NCBI RefSeq assembly: GCF_022919575.1
Contig: NZ_CP095071.1
Location: 248,001-312,000, forward strand
DNA from: Gracilibacillus salinarum
Lineage (GTDB): Bacteria; Bacillota; Bacilli; Bacillales; Amphibacillaceae
Direction: 5' to 3'
DNA: 64,000 nucleotides
Shown one piece after another: positions 26,573-35,360 of the stretch. Below the pieces are notes generated by a model that saw nothing but the letters and a program-made list of their open reading frames with translations, did no database searches and was not told the DNA's origin. Position 1 is the first letter of the stretch; each line of letters opens with the position of its first letter. Made by a program: the position numbers and the translations under genes.

Positions 26573-27863
26573 AATTCAACATTTGGATCCGTATAAACGA
26601 TATGGAAAAGTCGATCGTGTGGTTGGACTCCTTATCGAATCGAAAGGTCCAGAAGCAAGAATTGGTGAAGTATGCTATATCCATACCAAGAAAAAAGACG
26701 AAAAAATTAAGGCAGAGGTTATTGGATTCTACGATGAGAAGGTTTTGCTAATGCCTTATTCATCCCTTCACAATATTGGTGCAGGCTGTTTGGTAGAAGC
26801 AACGAAAAATGCATTGCAGATTAAAATAGGCAGAGGTCTGATTGGCAAAGTTCTTGATTCAACTGGTCATATGTTAGATGGGTCGCATCTGCCCAAAGGG
26901 TTGAAATTATTCCCGACGGAACAAGCGCCGCCCAATCCCCTTCAACGTCCGAGAATCAAATCTCCGTTACAAATTGGGGTCAAAGCAATTGATGCCATGT
27001 TGACTGTCGGCAAAGGACAACGGGTCGGCATTTTCGCAGGAAGTGGCGTTGGAAAGAGTACATTGCTCGGTATGATTGCCCGTAACAGTAGTGCAGATAT
27101 TAATGTAATTGCGCTGATCGGTGAACGTGGGAGAGAAGTGAAAGAATTTATTGAGCGAGATTTAGGTCCAGAGGGTTTAAAAAAATCGATAGTAGTTGTG
27201 GCCACCTCTGATCAATCGGCACTAATGCGAATTAAAGGAGCTTATACGGCAACTGCTATTAGTGAATATTTTCGTGATTTAGGCTATGAAGTGAATTTAA
27301 TGATGGATTCGGTAACAAGGGTAGCCATGGCTCAACGAGAGATTGGACTGGCGATTGGTGAACCGCCTACCACAAAAGGATACACACCCTCGGTATTTGC
27401 TATGTTACCTTCATTATTAGAACGCACAGGTACGAGTATGAACGGGTCTATTACAGCTTTTTATACCGTGCTGGTAGACGGAGATGATTTTAATGAACCA
27501 ATCGCAGATACGACGAGAGGGATTTTAGACGGTCACTTTATACTGGATCGAAGTCTAGCTGAAAAAGGGCAATTCCCTGCGATCAATGTACTTAAATCTG
27601 TCAGCAGAGTCATGCCGCAAATCATTCCCAAAGAAAGACTGGATGTAGTCCAAAAAATTCGCACACTTCTTGCCAGGTATGAAGACAACGAAGAGCTGAT
27701 TCAGATTGGTGCCTACAAAAGGGGATCGAATCCGGTTGTCGATCAAGCGATTCAGTTACAACCTAGCATATTAAACATATTGAAACAGGATATGGATGAT
27801 AAATGTGATGATGAGACTGCTATTACGCAATTAGAAGAGATTGCCAGAAGGAGCCATTCCTAA
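26547..27863 (+). CDS. fliI: Flagellum-specific ATP synthase FliI
   Basis: ATPase that helps drive type III export of flagellar proteins. The 438-residue product has Walker A GIFAGSGVGKSTLLGMIA, GERGREVKEFIERDLG, Walker B in NLMMDSVTRVAMAQREIGLA and the GEPPTTKGYTPSVFAMLP segment shared with F1-beta. GTG 26547 is selected from GTGGAGGAGA at 26531-26540 and because it gives the B. subtilis length. It overlaps fliH by 26 bases and shares TAATG with fliJ. Confidence 0.96.
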   Translation: MNTQMILNEIQHLDPYKRYGKVDRVVGLLIESKGPEARIGEVCYIHTKKKDEKIKAEVIGFYDEKVLLMPYSSLHNIGAGCLVEATKNALQIKIGRGLIGKVLDSTGHMLDGSHLPKGLKLFPTEQAPPNPLQRPRIKSPLQIGVKAIDAMLTVGKGQRVGIFAGSGVGKSTLLGMIARNSSADINVIALIGERGREVKEFIERDLGPEGLKKSIVVVATSDQSALMRIKGAYTATAISEYFRDLGYEVNLMMDSVTRVAMAQREIGLAIGEPPTTKGYTPSVFAMLPSLLERTGTSMNGSITAFYTVLVDGDDFNEPIADTTRGILDGHFILDRSLAEKGQFPAINVLKSVSRVMPQIIPKERLDVVQKIRTLLARYEDNEELIQIGAYKRGSNPVVDQAIQLQPSILNILKQDMDDKCDDETAITQLEEIARRSHS

Positions 27864-28309
27864 TGAAACAACATGTGGGTTACGAAAAGATAAAAATGCT
27901 GAGAGAAAACGAGAAACAAGAAGCTCAGAAGAAATTACAAGAAGCGGTCGCAGCTTTCGAAAAACAAGCAGAACTATTATATGAATTATTACAGAAGAAA
28001 GAAAGAATCGAAGCACAATACGTAACATCACTCTCAGATCGATCTCAAATTGATCAGTTACAATCTTATCAGCAATACCTGGACTTTTTAGCTCCTAATA
28101 TTTTATCGGTGCAACGTAAGGTGGATAAGGCGAGAAAGGAAATGAATGAACAGCAGGAGCAAGTAACTGTACGCTACATGGAAGTGAAAAAGATGGATCA
28201 TTTGATCGAGCATAAGCAATTGGAATTTCAACAATTCGAACAGCACAAGGAAGCAATGATGATGGATGAAATCTCCATCCGTCAGTATACAGAAAGTAGG
28301 GGCAGGTGA
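27863..28309 (+). CDS. fliJ: Flagellar export chaperone FliJ
   Basis: Small coiled-coil protein that sits in the FliI ring, like the gamma subunit of F1, and activates FlhA. The 148-residue product is almost entirely helical and charged (KIKMLRENEKQEAQKKLQEA near the start) with few distinctive motifs. Its identity rests on length, composition and position right after fliI, with a 1-base stop/start overlap. AGAAGGAG gives its ribosome site. Confidence 0.92.
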   Translation: MKQHVGYEKIKMLRENEKQEAQKKLQEAVAAFEKQAELLYELLQKKERIEAQYVTSLSDRSQIDQLQSYQQYLDFLAPNILSVQRKVDKARKEMNEQQEQVTVRYMEVKKMDHLIEHKQLEFQQFEQHKEAMMMDEISIRQYTESRGR

Positions 28310-28313
28310 AAAG

Positions 28314-28898
28314 ATGGCCACTAATCCAATGAAAACGAAAGAAAAAAAACCAGGGCTGTTTCAATGGTTAATTGTCATTGTAGTATCCTTACTTTTTGCT
28401 GTAATCGTTACTTTCGTCATTCTGTTCGCGATGGATGTCAACGTCGCAAAATTCACGAAAGATACAGTCAATAAAATTCCTTTCATGGAAGACACCGTAA
28501 CTACAGATCAAGAAGAGCTACACCAAAATCAACTATCGGCTAAAGATGATACCATCACCCAGTTAGAAGAACAGATGGAAGGGCTTGAAGCAGAGGTCCA
28601 GACAAAGACGGATACGATAGAGGAGTTAGAAGCAACCGTTAGTTCGTTAAATGAACAGCTCAGTCAAACAAGCGATGAAAATGAAACAGAAGATAATGAT
28701 AATCAAGCTTTCCAGGAAATGTCCGTCACGTTTGAGGAAATGAAATCGAAGAATGCAGCTGACATTTTAGCAAATATGGAGCAAGCAACTGTTATTCCGA
28801 TATTGGAGCAGCTAGATGCGGAAGTTCGAGCGGAAATACTTTCTGAAATGGAAGCTGAGACGGCAGCAGCTTACTCAGCGGAACTTCTTGCACAGTAA
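28314..28898 (+). CDS. ylxF: YlxF, MotE-like flagellar protein with MgtE N-terminal-like domain
   Basis: A 194-residue protein with one N-terminal membrane segment (about residues 18-40) and a long coiled coil (about 65-120, EEQMEGLEAEVQTKTDTIEE). The C-terminal MgtE-N-like domain contains KSKNAADILANMEQATVIPI and LDAEVRAEILSEM. MotE-type proteins are thought to be chaperones or stability factors for motor proteins; the exact role in Bacillus is not settled. ATG 28314 (after GGCAGGTGA) is used. It lies between fliJ and fliK as in B. subtilis. Confidence 0.88.
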   Translation: MATNPMKTKEKKPGLFQWLIVIVVSLLFAVIVTFVILFAMDVNVAKFTKDTVNKIPFMEDTVTTDQEELHQNQLSAKDDTITQLEEQMEGLEAEVQTKTDTIEELEATVSSLNEQLSQTSDENETEDNDNQAFQEMSVTFEEMKSKNAADILANMEQATVIPILEQLDAEVRAEILSEMEAETAAAYSAELLAQ

Positions 28899-28931
28899 TT
28901 TCTCCGGATCGAATTGAAGGGAGGTGAAAAA

Positions 28932-30239
28932 TTGAATGTCTCGCAAATTCTAAAGGCTCCATTGCAACAAACTGTTGTATCAGCCCCCGCCACAAACAAG
29001 CTGCAGGAATCAGGGGATTTTCGAAAGTTACTAACCGGTGCTCAGTATGATTCGGAATCATTGTCAGAGACGGGACAAAATCTCAATCAACCATTACTGG
29101 ATTTACTTCAACAATTAAACGATCAAGAAGTATTACCAGATAATCTTTTGGATGATGTAGACAATCCGTCGACATTCGATCAGGCTGAGCTGGAAGAACT
29201 GTTGAATAAACTCATGCAACAAATCGATAAAGGGGAAGTTGCAACAGAAAATCTAGCACTCTTGCAAACAATGGAGCAGCTGATTCAATCGATGCCATCT
29301 GAAGGGAAAATGACGGGAACAGCAGAAACATCCATACCATATTCGGTTTCTCAGTTGCTGCAAAGCCCAGATCACCAAGCGCGCTTAGAGAGTATTGTAA
29401 AATCTACCGAACAAATGTTGGCTCAATTACAAAAACAATCATTAACAAGTCAAGATTATAGACAGCTAAGCGATTTGTTAAAACAATGGTCAAATCAGGA
29501 TCAATCGACCCAAAGTAACCTGACAGCCATGCTAAAAAAAGACGAATCGAGCGAGTCTGTTCAAGTTTGGGACAAACTGTTGAAAAATTTTCAGAATCGT
29601 CAAGGGATAAACAAACATTATGGGCAAGTTCAACAGGTGACACAGCATGATCTTGCGAAATGGATACAAAATGCAATCGAGCAGTATGAAGGCACAATGA
29701 AACAAGAAGTGTCAACAACCAGAGTGGATTTGCAAGCTTCATCTCCAATGGTTAGTTCCAAGGTACAGCAATATGTCATTCATGTGCAGCAAACAGGTGA
29801 TGATCAGCAAGTAGCACAGAAGCAATTACTCGATCAATTTCAGCAAGCTATTCAGAAAAGTAATTTTATGAAACTGCCCAATGGTACGAATCAATTGATG
29901 CTGAGACTGCAACCTGAATCATTGGGGGATGTAACGGTTCGACTCACACAAGTAAATGGTGAAATGGTAGTCAAAATGATCGTAGCGTCTCAAAGTGCCA
30001 AAGACTTGCTTGAAGGGAACTTGCACCAATTGCGTCACATGTTTTCACCTAATCAGGTTGTCATCGAACGACAGGATACGGTGACATCAAGCACTGAGTC
30101 TACATGGTCACAAGAACAGGAACAGTCAAATGAAGATGGTCAAGAGCAAGATACTAACAGTCAGAATCAGGAGTCCCATGAAAATGATGAACGAGATTCA
30201 CTCAATTTTAAGGATTTATTAATGGATGCGAAAGTGTAG
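28932..30239 (+). CDS. fliK: Flagellar hook-length control protein FliK
   Basis: Secreted ruler that sets hook length and triggers the FlhB substrate switch. The 435-residue product is Gln-rich. The C-terminal hook-control domain is at about residues 310-395, with NQLMLRLQPESLGDVTVRLT and VNGEMVVKMIVASQSAKDLL followed by LHQLRHMF. An acidic Gln/Glu tail (QEQEQSNEDGQEQDTNSQNQ) follows. TTG 28932 is set by GGGAGGTGA at 28920-28927; no in-frame ATG is near. fliK precedes flgD, the usual order. Confidence 0.93.
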   Translation: MNVSQILKAPLQQTVVSAPATNKLQESGDFRKLLTGAQYDSESLSETGQNLNQPLLDLLQQLNDQEVLPDNLLDDVDNPSTFDQAELEELLNKLMQQIDKGEVATENLALLQTMEQLIQSMPSEGKMTGTAETSIPYSVSQLLQSPDHQARLESIVKSTEQMLAQLQKQSLTSQDYRQLSDLLKQWSNQDQSTQSNLTAMLKKDESSESVQVWDKLLKNFQNRQGINKHYGQVQQVTQHDLAKWIQNAIEQYEGTMKQEVSTTRVDLQASSPMVSSKVQQYVIHVQQTGDDQQVAQKQLLDQFQQAIQKSNFMKLPNGTNQLMLRLQPESLGDVTVRLTQVNGEMVVKMIVASQSAKDLLEGNLHQLRHMFSPNQVVIERQDTVTSSTESTWSQEQEQSNEDGQEQDTNSQNQESHENDERDSLNFKDLLMDAKV

Positions 30240-30247
30240 GTGAAAAA

Positions 30248-30766
30248 ATGACAAATATTGATTCCAATTATTATTTATCTAACCAGACACAAACACGAAC
30301 CACGAGTTCCAGTTTGGGAAAAGATGAATTCTTGAGAATTTTAATGACACAGCTGCAAAATCAGGATCCGCTAAATCCAATGGAAGATAAGGAGTTTATA
30401 TCGCAAATGGCTACTTTTTCTTCGTTGGAGCAAATGATGAATATGTCTAGTGCAATAGAGTCTTTGGTGATAAATCAATCTGTTTCACCTGTGATTCAAT
30501 ATAGCCATTTAATTGGAGAAGAAGTGGAGTATTACCGTATAGATGAAGAAACAGGAGAAATAGCAGAGCCGAAAGAAATCGTAACTAGTCAAGTCGTGGC
30601 AATTTCAGAACAACAAGGTTTTGCCGTAATAGAGCTTGATAATGGCCAGAAAATTTATACAGATGAAATTCTACGTATTTCACAGGCTGGCACAGAAAAT
30701 GACAGTGATACGGAAACTGATACTGATACAGAAGATGAAACCGATACTGATCAGACCGAAGTGTAG
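30248..30766 (+). CDS. flgD: Flagellar hook cap protein FlgD
   Basis: Scaffold needed for hook assembly. The 172-residue product has the N-terminal FlgD signature (LGKDEFLRILMTQLQNQDPL and then MEDKEFISQMATFSSLEQM). After about residue 145 there is an unusual tail of alternating acidic residues and Thr (ETDTDTDTEDETDTDQTEV), encoded by an imperfect GATACNGAA/GATACTGAT repeat. B. subtilis FlgD is shorter and, as far as I recall, lacks such a tail. Confidence 0.94.
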   Translation: MTNIDSNYYLSNQTQTRTTSSSLGKDEFLRILMTQLQNQDPLNPMEDKEFISQMATFSSLEQMMNMSSAIESLVINQSVSPVIQYSHLIGEEVEYYRIDEETGEIAEPKEIVTSQVVAISEQQGFAVIELDNGQKIYTDEILRISQAGTENDSDTETDTDTEDETDTDQTEV

Positions 30767-30777
30767 GGAGGGATTCT

Positions 30778-31143
30778 ATGGTCAACAGGATTCATGCATT
30801 TCATCCCACGATTTTACCTGGAAGTAAGAAAAATACGCCAACCACACCTGCAACGGTTTCATTTAAGGATGTTTTGTCCCAACAGCATTCGATGCAAATT
30901 AGCAAGCATGCTCGTGATCGCATGCACGCACGAAATATTGAAGTCTCAAATGAACAATGGACCAAAATCGAAAGTAAGTTACAAGAAGCAAACCAAAAAG
31001 GTGTAAAAGAATCGCTCGTCATCACGGATGAGGCAGCTTTTGTAGTCAATGCGAGTAACAAGACAGTGATCACTGCTATGGAAAAAGCAGAGTTGAAAAG
31101 CAAGATTTTTACGAATATAAACGGCACGATCATAATGGAATAA
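30778..31143 (+). CDS. Small flagellar operon protein (flg_new / TIGR02530-like)
   Basis: A 121-residue protein placed between flgD and flgE. Recognisable features are a FKDVLSQQ segment, then ISKHARDRMHARNIEVSNEQ, LVITDEAAFVVNASNKTVIT and an ING-containing end. These match, from memory, a small uncharacterised family (TIGR02530) that occurs at this position in many Firmicutes. No membrane segment or signal is seen, so it is probably cytoplasmic. GTAGGGAGGG precedes the start. The 80 bases after it contain no gene. Confidence 0.82.
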   Translation: MVNRIHAFHPTILPGSKKNTPTTPATVSFKDVLSQQHSMQISKHARDRMHARNIEVSNEQWTKIESKLQEANQKGVKESLVITDEAAFVVNASNKTVITAMEKAELKSKIFTNINGTIIME

Positions 31144-31223
31144 GCTGGACTCAATGAAGAGAGGCTTAATCGTCGCGGACCGACAGAAGTGACGTCAACT
31201 AAACATTAAAAAGGAGTTTTATC

Positions 31224-32093
31224 ATGCTAAGATCAATGTATTCAGGCATTTCAGGTTTAAAAGGTTTCCAAACAAAACTGGATGTTATCGGTAATAACAT
31301 CGCGAATGTGAACACAACTGGTTATAAGAAAGGTCGTGTTACGTTTCAGGATATGATGAGTCAATCGGTATCAGGTGCAAGCGGTCCGACAAATATAAGA
31401 GGTGGGATCAACCCATCCCAAGTAGGGACAGGGGTGCAGCTAGGGTCAATTGACAATGTGCATACACAAGGTAACCGCCAGACAACGGGCCGTCCATTAG
31501 ATTTACAGCTTGAAGGTGACGGAATGTTCGTTTTTGCAACCGGTGAGAACGTGGATGGTGCTAACACAGAGGAAATGGATATTAGTTATTCAAGAGCCGG
31601 AAATCTATATCTTGATAACGAAGGTTACATCGTAAATGCAAATGGTCAATATTTACTAGGTCAAAATGGAACAGATGCAGATGGTAATCCGATTGAAGGT
31701 AACTCCAGAATCAAAATTCCTGATACGGCAGAGAGCTTCAGTATTCAAAGTAACGGTGTAGTCAACTACATTGAGAATGGTGAGACACAAGAGGCTGGTC
31801 AAATTCTTGTTGCAAAGTTTTCTAACCCAGGCGGTTTAAATAAATCAGGTTCTAACATGTTCCAAAATTCGGTGAACGCTGGAAGAATGGAAGATGCTGA
31901 AGGGAATTTCCTTTTTGAACCGGAATCTGACGGTACAGCCTCCATCGTATCTGGTGCGCTGGAAATGTCTAACGTGGATTTGTCAGAAGAATTTACTGAA
32001 ATGATTACTGCACAGCGTGGTTTTCAGGCAAATACTCGAATTATTACGACTTCTGATGAAATATTACAAGAATTAGTAAATCTAAAACGATAA
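31224..32093 (+). CDS. flgE: Flagellar hook protein FlgE (formerly FlgG)
   Basis: Building block of the flagellar hook. The 289-residue product starts MLRSMYSGISGLKGFQTKLD with the rod/hook signature VIGNNIANVNTTGYKKGR, and ends with the C-terminal motif (LSEEFTEMITAQRGFQANTR). The gene at this place in B. subtilis was first called flgG and later shown to encode the hook protein. The short length fits the Bacillus hook type. It follows AAAAAGGAG at a normal distance. Confidence 0.92.
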   Translation: MLRSMYSGISGLKGFQTKLDVIGNNIANVNTTGYKKGRVTFQDMMSQSVSGASGPTNIRGGINPSQVGTGVQLGSIDNVHTQGNRQTTGRPLDLQLEGDGMFVFATGENVDGANTEEMDISYSRAGNLYLDNEGYIVNANGQYLLGQNGTDADGNPIEGNSRIKIPDTAESFSIQSNGVVNYIENGETQEAGQILVAKFSNPGGLNKSGSNMFQNSVNAGRMEDAEGNFLFEPESDGTASIVSGALEMSNVDLSEEFTEMITAQRGFQANTRIITTSDEILQELVNLKR

Positions 32094-32147
32094 AAAGGGA
32101 GGCTGAGAGTTAAGGCAGCATGTAACCCTTAACTCTCTTCATCTATG
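32094..32147 (+). promoter_or_regulatory. Shine-Dalgarno separated from the swrD start by a hairpin
   Basis: GGGAGG at 32097-32102 is followed by CT, then a perfect 11-bp hairpin (GAGAGTTAAGG 32105-32115 with CCTTAACTCTC 32127-32137, 11-base loop), then TTCATCT and the ATG at 32145. No purine-rich site lies between the hairpin and the ATG. With the hairpin folded, the spacing becomes 9 bases, which is optimal. It may therefore bridge the ribosome site to the start. Confidence 0.65.
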
Positions 32148-32369
32148 ATTACATTAACAAAACTAAATGGTGATCAGATAACCGTCAATGCGGTGTTCGT
32201 CGAACGAGTGGAATCATTTCCTGATACAACGATCACCCTAATTAATCAGAAGAAATTATTTGTGAAAGAACAGGAAATTGTGGTGAAACAAAAAATCACA
32301 GAATTTTATAAGCAGATTGGTTTATATCAACTGCAACGAGAAGTAGGTGAACAACAAAATGAATCCTAG
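32145..32369 (+). CDS. swrD: SwrD / FlbD family protein
   Basis: Small protein (74 residues) of the FlbD family; in B. subtilis SwrD (YlzI) raises flagellar torque and is needed for swarming. The canonical start MITLTKLNGDQITVNAVFVE fixes the ATG. The rest includes FPDTTITLINQKKLFVKE and a polar helical end. Its ribosome site is separated by a hairpin. It overlaps fliL by 11 bases. Confidence 0.9.
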   Translation: MITLTKLNGDQITVNAVFVERVESFPDTTITLINQKKLFVKEQEIVVKQKITEFYKQIGLYQLQREVGEQQNES

Positions 32370-32775
32370 ATTAATAAGAATTCTTGTCTCCATCCTAGTA
32401 GTCATTACCGTTATCGGTGCAGGTGTTCTTTACTTTCTGATGAATCAATCTACCGCAGAAGGTGAAGAAATGTCAATCGATGACATGGTGAAATACTCCT
32501 ATACAACGGAAGAGATTCGTACCGACCTGGATGATGGAAATTTTGTTCTTATTCAATTCCAATTTATCACCAACAGCTCTGATGCACTAGAGGAGGTCCA
32601 AAAAAGAGAATTTCAGATCAAAAATCAATTTATTAAATTGTCAGTAGACCTGACTGCAAATGATTTTAAAGAGAACTTGACGGGGTTAGAAGATAATATG
32701 AAAAATGCAATGAATGATCAAATGACTCAAGGTCAAATCATTGATGTATTGATTGTTAGTAAAGTAATTCAGTAA
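32359..32775 (+). CDS. fliL: Flagellar basal body-associated protein FliL
   Basis: Single-pass membrane protein around the stator units. The 138-residue product has a short basic head, a membrane segment at about 8-28 (ILVSILVVITVIGAGVLYFL), and an external domain of the FliL/stomatin-like type (DDGNFVLIQFQFITNSSDAL). It ends with a QIIDVLIVSKVIQ strand. ATG 32359 fits GTAGGTGA at 32343-32350. The start lies inside swrD. Confidence 0.94.
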   Translation: MNPRLIRILVSILVVITVIGAGVLYFLMNQSTAEGEEMSIDDMVKYSYTTEEIRTDLDDGNFVLIQFQFITNSSDALEEVQKREFQIKNQFIKLSVDLTANDFKENLTGLEDNMKNAMNDQMTQGQIIDVLIVSKVIQ

Positions 32776-32802
32776 TCGTAACTCCGAAATGGAGGTGAAG
32801 TT

Positions 32803-33804
32803 ATGGCAGATGAAGTTCTTTCACAAAATGAAATTGACGCATTATTATCCGCTTTGTCTTCGGGTGAGATGGACGCAAATCAGCTAAAAGAAGAAGAAAA
32901 AGACAAAAAAGTAAAAGTGTATGATTTTAAACGGGCACTTCGTTTTTCGAAAGATCAGATAAGAAGTATATCTAGAATTCATGATAATTTTGCACGGTTG
33001 TTATCTACTTATTTCTCAGCACAGTTAAGGACATATGTACATATCGCTGTGGCGTCTGTTGATCAAATTCCCTATGAAGAATTCATTCGATCTATTCCAA
33101 CCAAGACGATTTTAAATGTGTACAGTGTGGAGCCGTTGGATGGCAGAATTATTTTTGAATTTAATCCTAATATTGCCTATGCAATGCTAGACAGAATGCT
33201 AGGTGGAAGAGGAAGAAGCATTAACAAAATTGATAGTTTAACAGAGATTGAAACAACACTCATGTCACAATTGTTTGAGAAAGCATTAGACAATTTACAA
33301 GAGGCGTGGGGCAGTGTGGCGGATATTGATCCGATTCTCGAAGATTTCGAGGTGAACCCACAATTTCTACAACTGGTTTCACCTAATGAAACCGTCGTTG
33401 TCGTTTCGTTGGATACGACCATTGGTGACAGCAGTGGCATGATTAATATTTGTATCCCTCATGTTGTTCTGGAGCCTATCATTCCGAAATTATCGGTTCA
33501 TTATTGGATGCAAAATGAAACGTCCAAAGAACGTAAGCCAGAAGAATATGAATCTATTTCACATAATATTAAACAAACTAGCTTGGATTTATCGGTCGTA
33601 TTAGGTGAGACATCGATTACTTTGGAAGAGTTTTTGTTCCTTGATCACGATGATACCATTGTGCTCAATAATTCTATTGATCAGCCACTGCAATTACACG
33701 TTGATCAGGAACCGAAATTCCATGTTCAGCCTGGTAAACGAAAGCATAAATTAGCCGTACAAGTTTTAGACGACATTAAGGGAGGGGATTCGGATGATGA
33801 ATGA
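32803..33804 (+). CDS. fliM: Flagellar motor switch protein FliM
   Basis: C-ring protein that binds phosphorylated CheY and changes rotation direction. The 333-residue product starts with the CheY-binding peptide EVLSQNEIDALLSALSSGEM. The CheC-like middle domain has KDQIRSISRIHDNFARLLST and NIAYAMLDRMLGGRGRSI. The C-terminal SpoA domain is near residues 255-320. The stop overlaps the start of fliY. Confidence 0.97.
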   Translation: MADEVLSQNEIDALLSALSSGEMDANQLKEEEKDKKVKVYDFKRALRFSKDQIRSISRIHDNFARLLSTYFSAQLRTYVHIAVASVDQIPYEEFIRSIPTKTILNVYSVEPLDGRIIFEFNPNIAYAMLDRMLGGRGRSINKIDSLTEIETTLMSQLFEKALDNLQEAWGSVADIDPILEDFEVNPQFLQLVSPNETVVVVSLDTTIGDSSGMINICIPHVVLEPIIPKLSVHYWMQNETSKERKPEEYESISHNIKQTSLDLSVVLGETSITLEEFLFLDHDDTIVLNNSIDQPLQLHVDQEPKFHVQPGKRKHKLAVQVLDDIKGGDSDDE

Positions 33805-34972
33805 TGGCATGTTATCTCAAGATGAGATTGATGCATTACTCAACGGATCAAACGATACAGAGGCGGAAAGCCAAATAACTAGTACTTCTGCTGGTGACTA
33901 TTTATCATCAATTGAAGAAGATGCTTTGGGTGAAATTGGAAATATTTCGTTTGGCAGTTCAGCAACCACATTATCCACGATACTGAATCAAAAAGTAGAA
34001 ATTACAACTCCGACGATCAGTGTAATTGATAAAGGAGACTTAAGAGAAGAATTTCCCAGACCGTACGTCGGGGTGGAAGTGAAATATACCGAAGGATTTA
34101 CTGGTGCTAATTTATTTGTTTTAGAATCTAAGGATGCTGCAGTGATTGCAGATCTTATGTTAGGGGGTTCAGGAAATCCAGAGACGACTGAACTTAACGA
34201 TATTCATTTAAGTGCTGTCCAGGAAGCAATGAATCAAATGATGGGAACAGCTGCAACGAGTATGTCTACCGTATTTAATAAAAAAATTGATATCTCCCCG
34301 CCAACTACGTCTATTATGGATGTTACTGCAGAAGAAACGAAATCATTAACACCTGATGATGATATTCTCATTAAAGTTTCTTTTCAGCTAAAAGTAGGAA
34401 ATTTAATCGATTCTAAAATAATGCAATTATTACCTGTAACATTTGCGAAAGATTTGGTAGATCAACTATTTAACACACCGAATGAAGCGGAGACAGTGAC
34501 ATCAGCTCCGTCAGAAGTGAACTCTGGACAAGAAGAAAGTAATCAGTACCAGCAATCAGCACCGAATCAACATGAGGTGGAGCGTCAACAACAACCGCAG
34601 CAGTATCAGCATCAGCCGCGACAATTAGGCGGACAAACAACTAGCAGTCACAGTGAAGTGCAATCTGCATCGTTTTCTAATTTTGATGACACACCGCTTC
34701 AGGCTACGGAACAACGAAATTTGGATCTGTTAATGGATATCCCTTTACAAGTAACGGTGGAACTAGGCAGAACCAAACGAACAGTGAAAGAAATACTTGA
34801 ACTATCTTCAGGTTCTATCGTCGAATTAGATAAATTGGCAGGAGAACCGGTAGATATTTTAGTTAACCAGAAATTGATTGCCAAAGGCGAAGTAGTTGTC
34901 ATAGATGAAAACTTTGGTGTGCGTGTGACAGATATTGTAAGCAAGAAAGATAGACTAAAACAACTAAAATAG
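33794..34972 (+). CDS. fliY: Flagellar motor switch phosphatase FliY
   Basis: C-ring protein with CheY-P phosphatase activity; the Gram-positive counterpart of FliN. The 392-residue product starts with the peptide GMLSQDEIDALLNGS. It carries two phosphatase helices of the CheC type (EDALGEIGNISFGSSATTLS and LSAVQEAMNQMMGTAATSMS), a Gln-rich linker (about 230-300) and a C-terminal FliN/SpoA domain (IPLQVTVELGRTKRTVKEIL). GGGAGGGG precedes the start; ATG 33797 is an equal alternative. It overlaps fliM by 11 bases. Confidence 0.96.
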   Translation: MMNDGMLSQDEIDALLNGSNDTEAESQITSTSAGDYLSSIEEDALGEIGNISFGSSATTLSTILNQKVEITTPTISVIDKGDLREEFPRPYVGVEVKYTEGFTGANLFVLESKDAAVIADLMLGGSGNPETTELNDIHLSAVQEAMNQMMGTAATSMSTVFNKKIDISPPTTSIMDVTAEETKSLTPDDDILIKVSFQLKVGNLIDSKIMQLLPVTFAKDLVDQLFNTPNEAETVTSAPSEVNSGQEESNQYQQSAPNQHEVERQQQPQQYQHQPRQLGGQTTSSHSEVQSASFSNFDDTPLQATEQRNLDLLMDIPLQVTVELGRTKRTVKEILELSSGSIVELDKLAGEPVDILVNQKLIAKGEVVVIDENFGVRVTDIVSKKDRLKQLK

Positions 34973-34993
34973 ACAAATGGAAGGATGAACATA

Positions 34994-35356
34994 ATGGCTC
35001 ACTCAGTATTAATAGTAGATGATGCAGCATTTATGCGAATGATGATTAAAGATATATTAACGAAAAACGGTTATGACGTAGTAGGAGAAGCACAGGATGG
35101 CCAAGAAGCTGTAGAGAAATATAAAGAATTAAAGCCAAATCTGGTCACGATGGACATTACGATGCCAGAAATGGATGGTATTGCAGCGCTTAAAGAAATT
35201 AGAGCCAGTGACGAAGATGCAAAAATTATTATGTGTTCCGCTATGGGACAGCAAGCAATGGTTATTGATGCTATTCAGGCTGGAGCGAAAGACTTTATCG
35301 TTAAACCATTTCAGGCTGATCGAGTAATCGAAGCAATTTCTAAAGTGCTAGGTTAA
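34994..35356 (+). CDS. cheY: Chemotaxis response regulator CheY
   Basis: Single-domain receiver phosphorylated by CheA; it binds the motor switch. The 120-residue product has the acidic pair Asp9/Asp10, the phosphoacceptor Asp54 in LVTMDITMPEMDG, the conserved Ser in IIMCSAMGQQ and Lys104 in FIVKPF. ATG 34994 fits GGAAGGATG at 34979-34987 and gives the B. subtilis length. Confidence 0.97.
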   Translation: MAHSVLIVDDAAFMRMMIKDILTKNGYDVVGEAQDGQEAVEKYKELKPNLVTMDITMPEMDGIAALKEIRASDEDAKIIMCSAMGQQAMVIDAIQAGAKDFIVKPFQADRVIEAISKVLG

Positions 35357-35360
35357 TGGG

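Noticed and set aside
30720..30760. Tandem repeat array in flgD as a mobile or CRISPR-like repeat
   Set aside because: It is short, imperfect and in frame, encoding an acidic tail; simple repeat growth within a gene explains it.
31180..31203. Third copy of the inverted-repeat arm before flgE (GTCAACTAA)
   Set aside because: Only 9 bases match the consensus and there is no partner arm nearby; this is within chance for AT-rich sequence.
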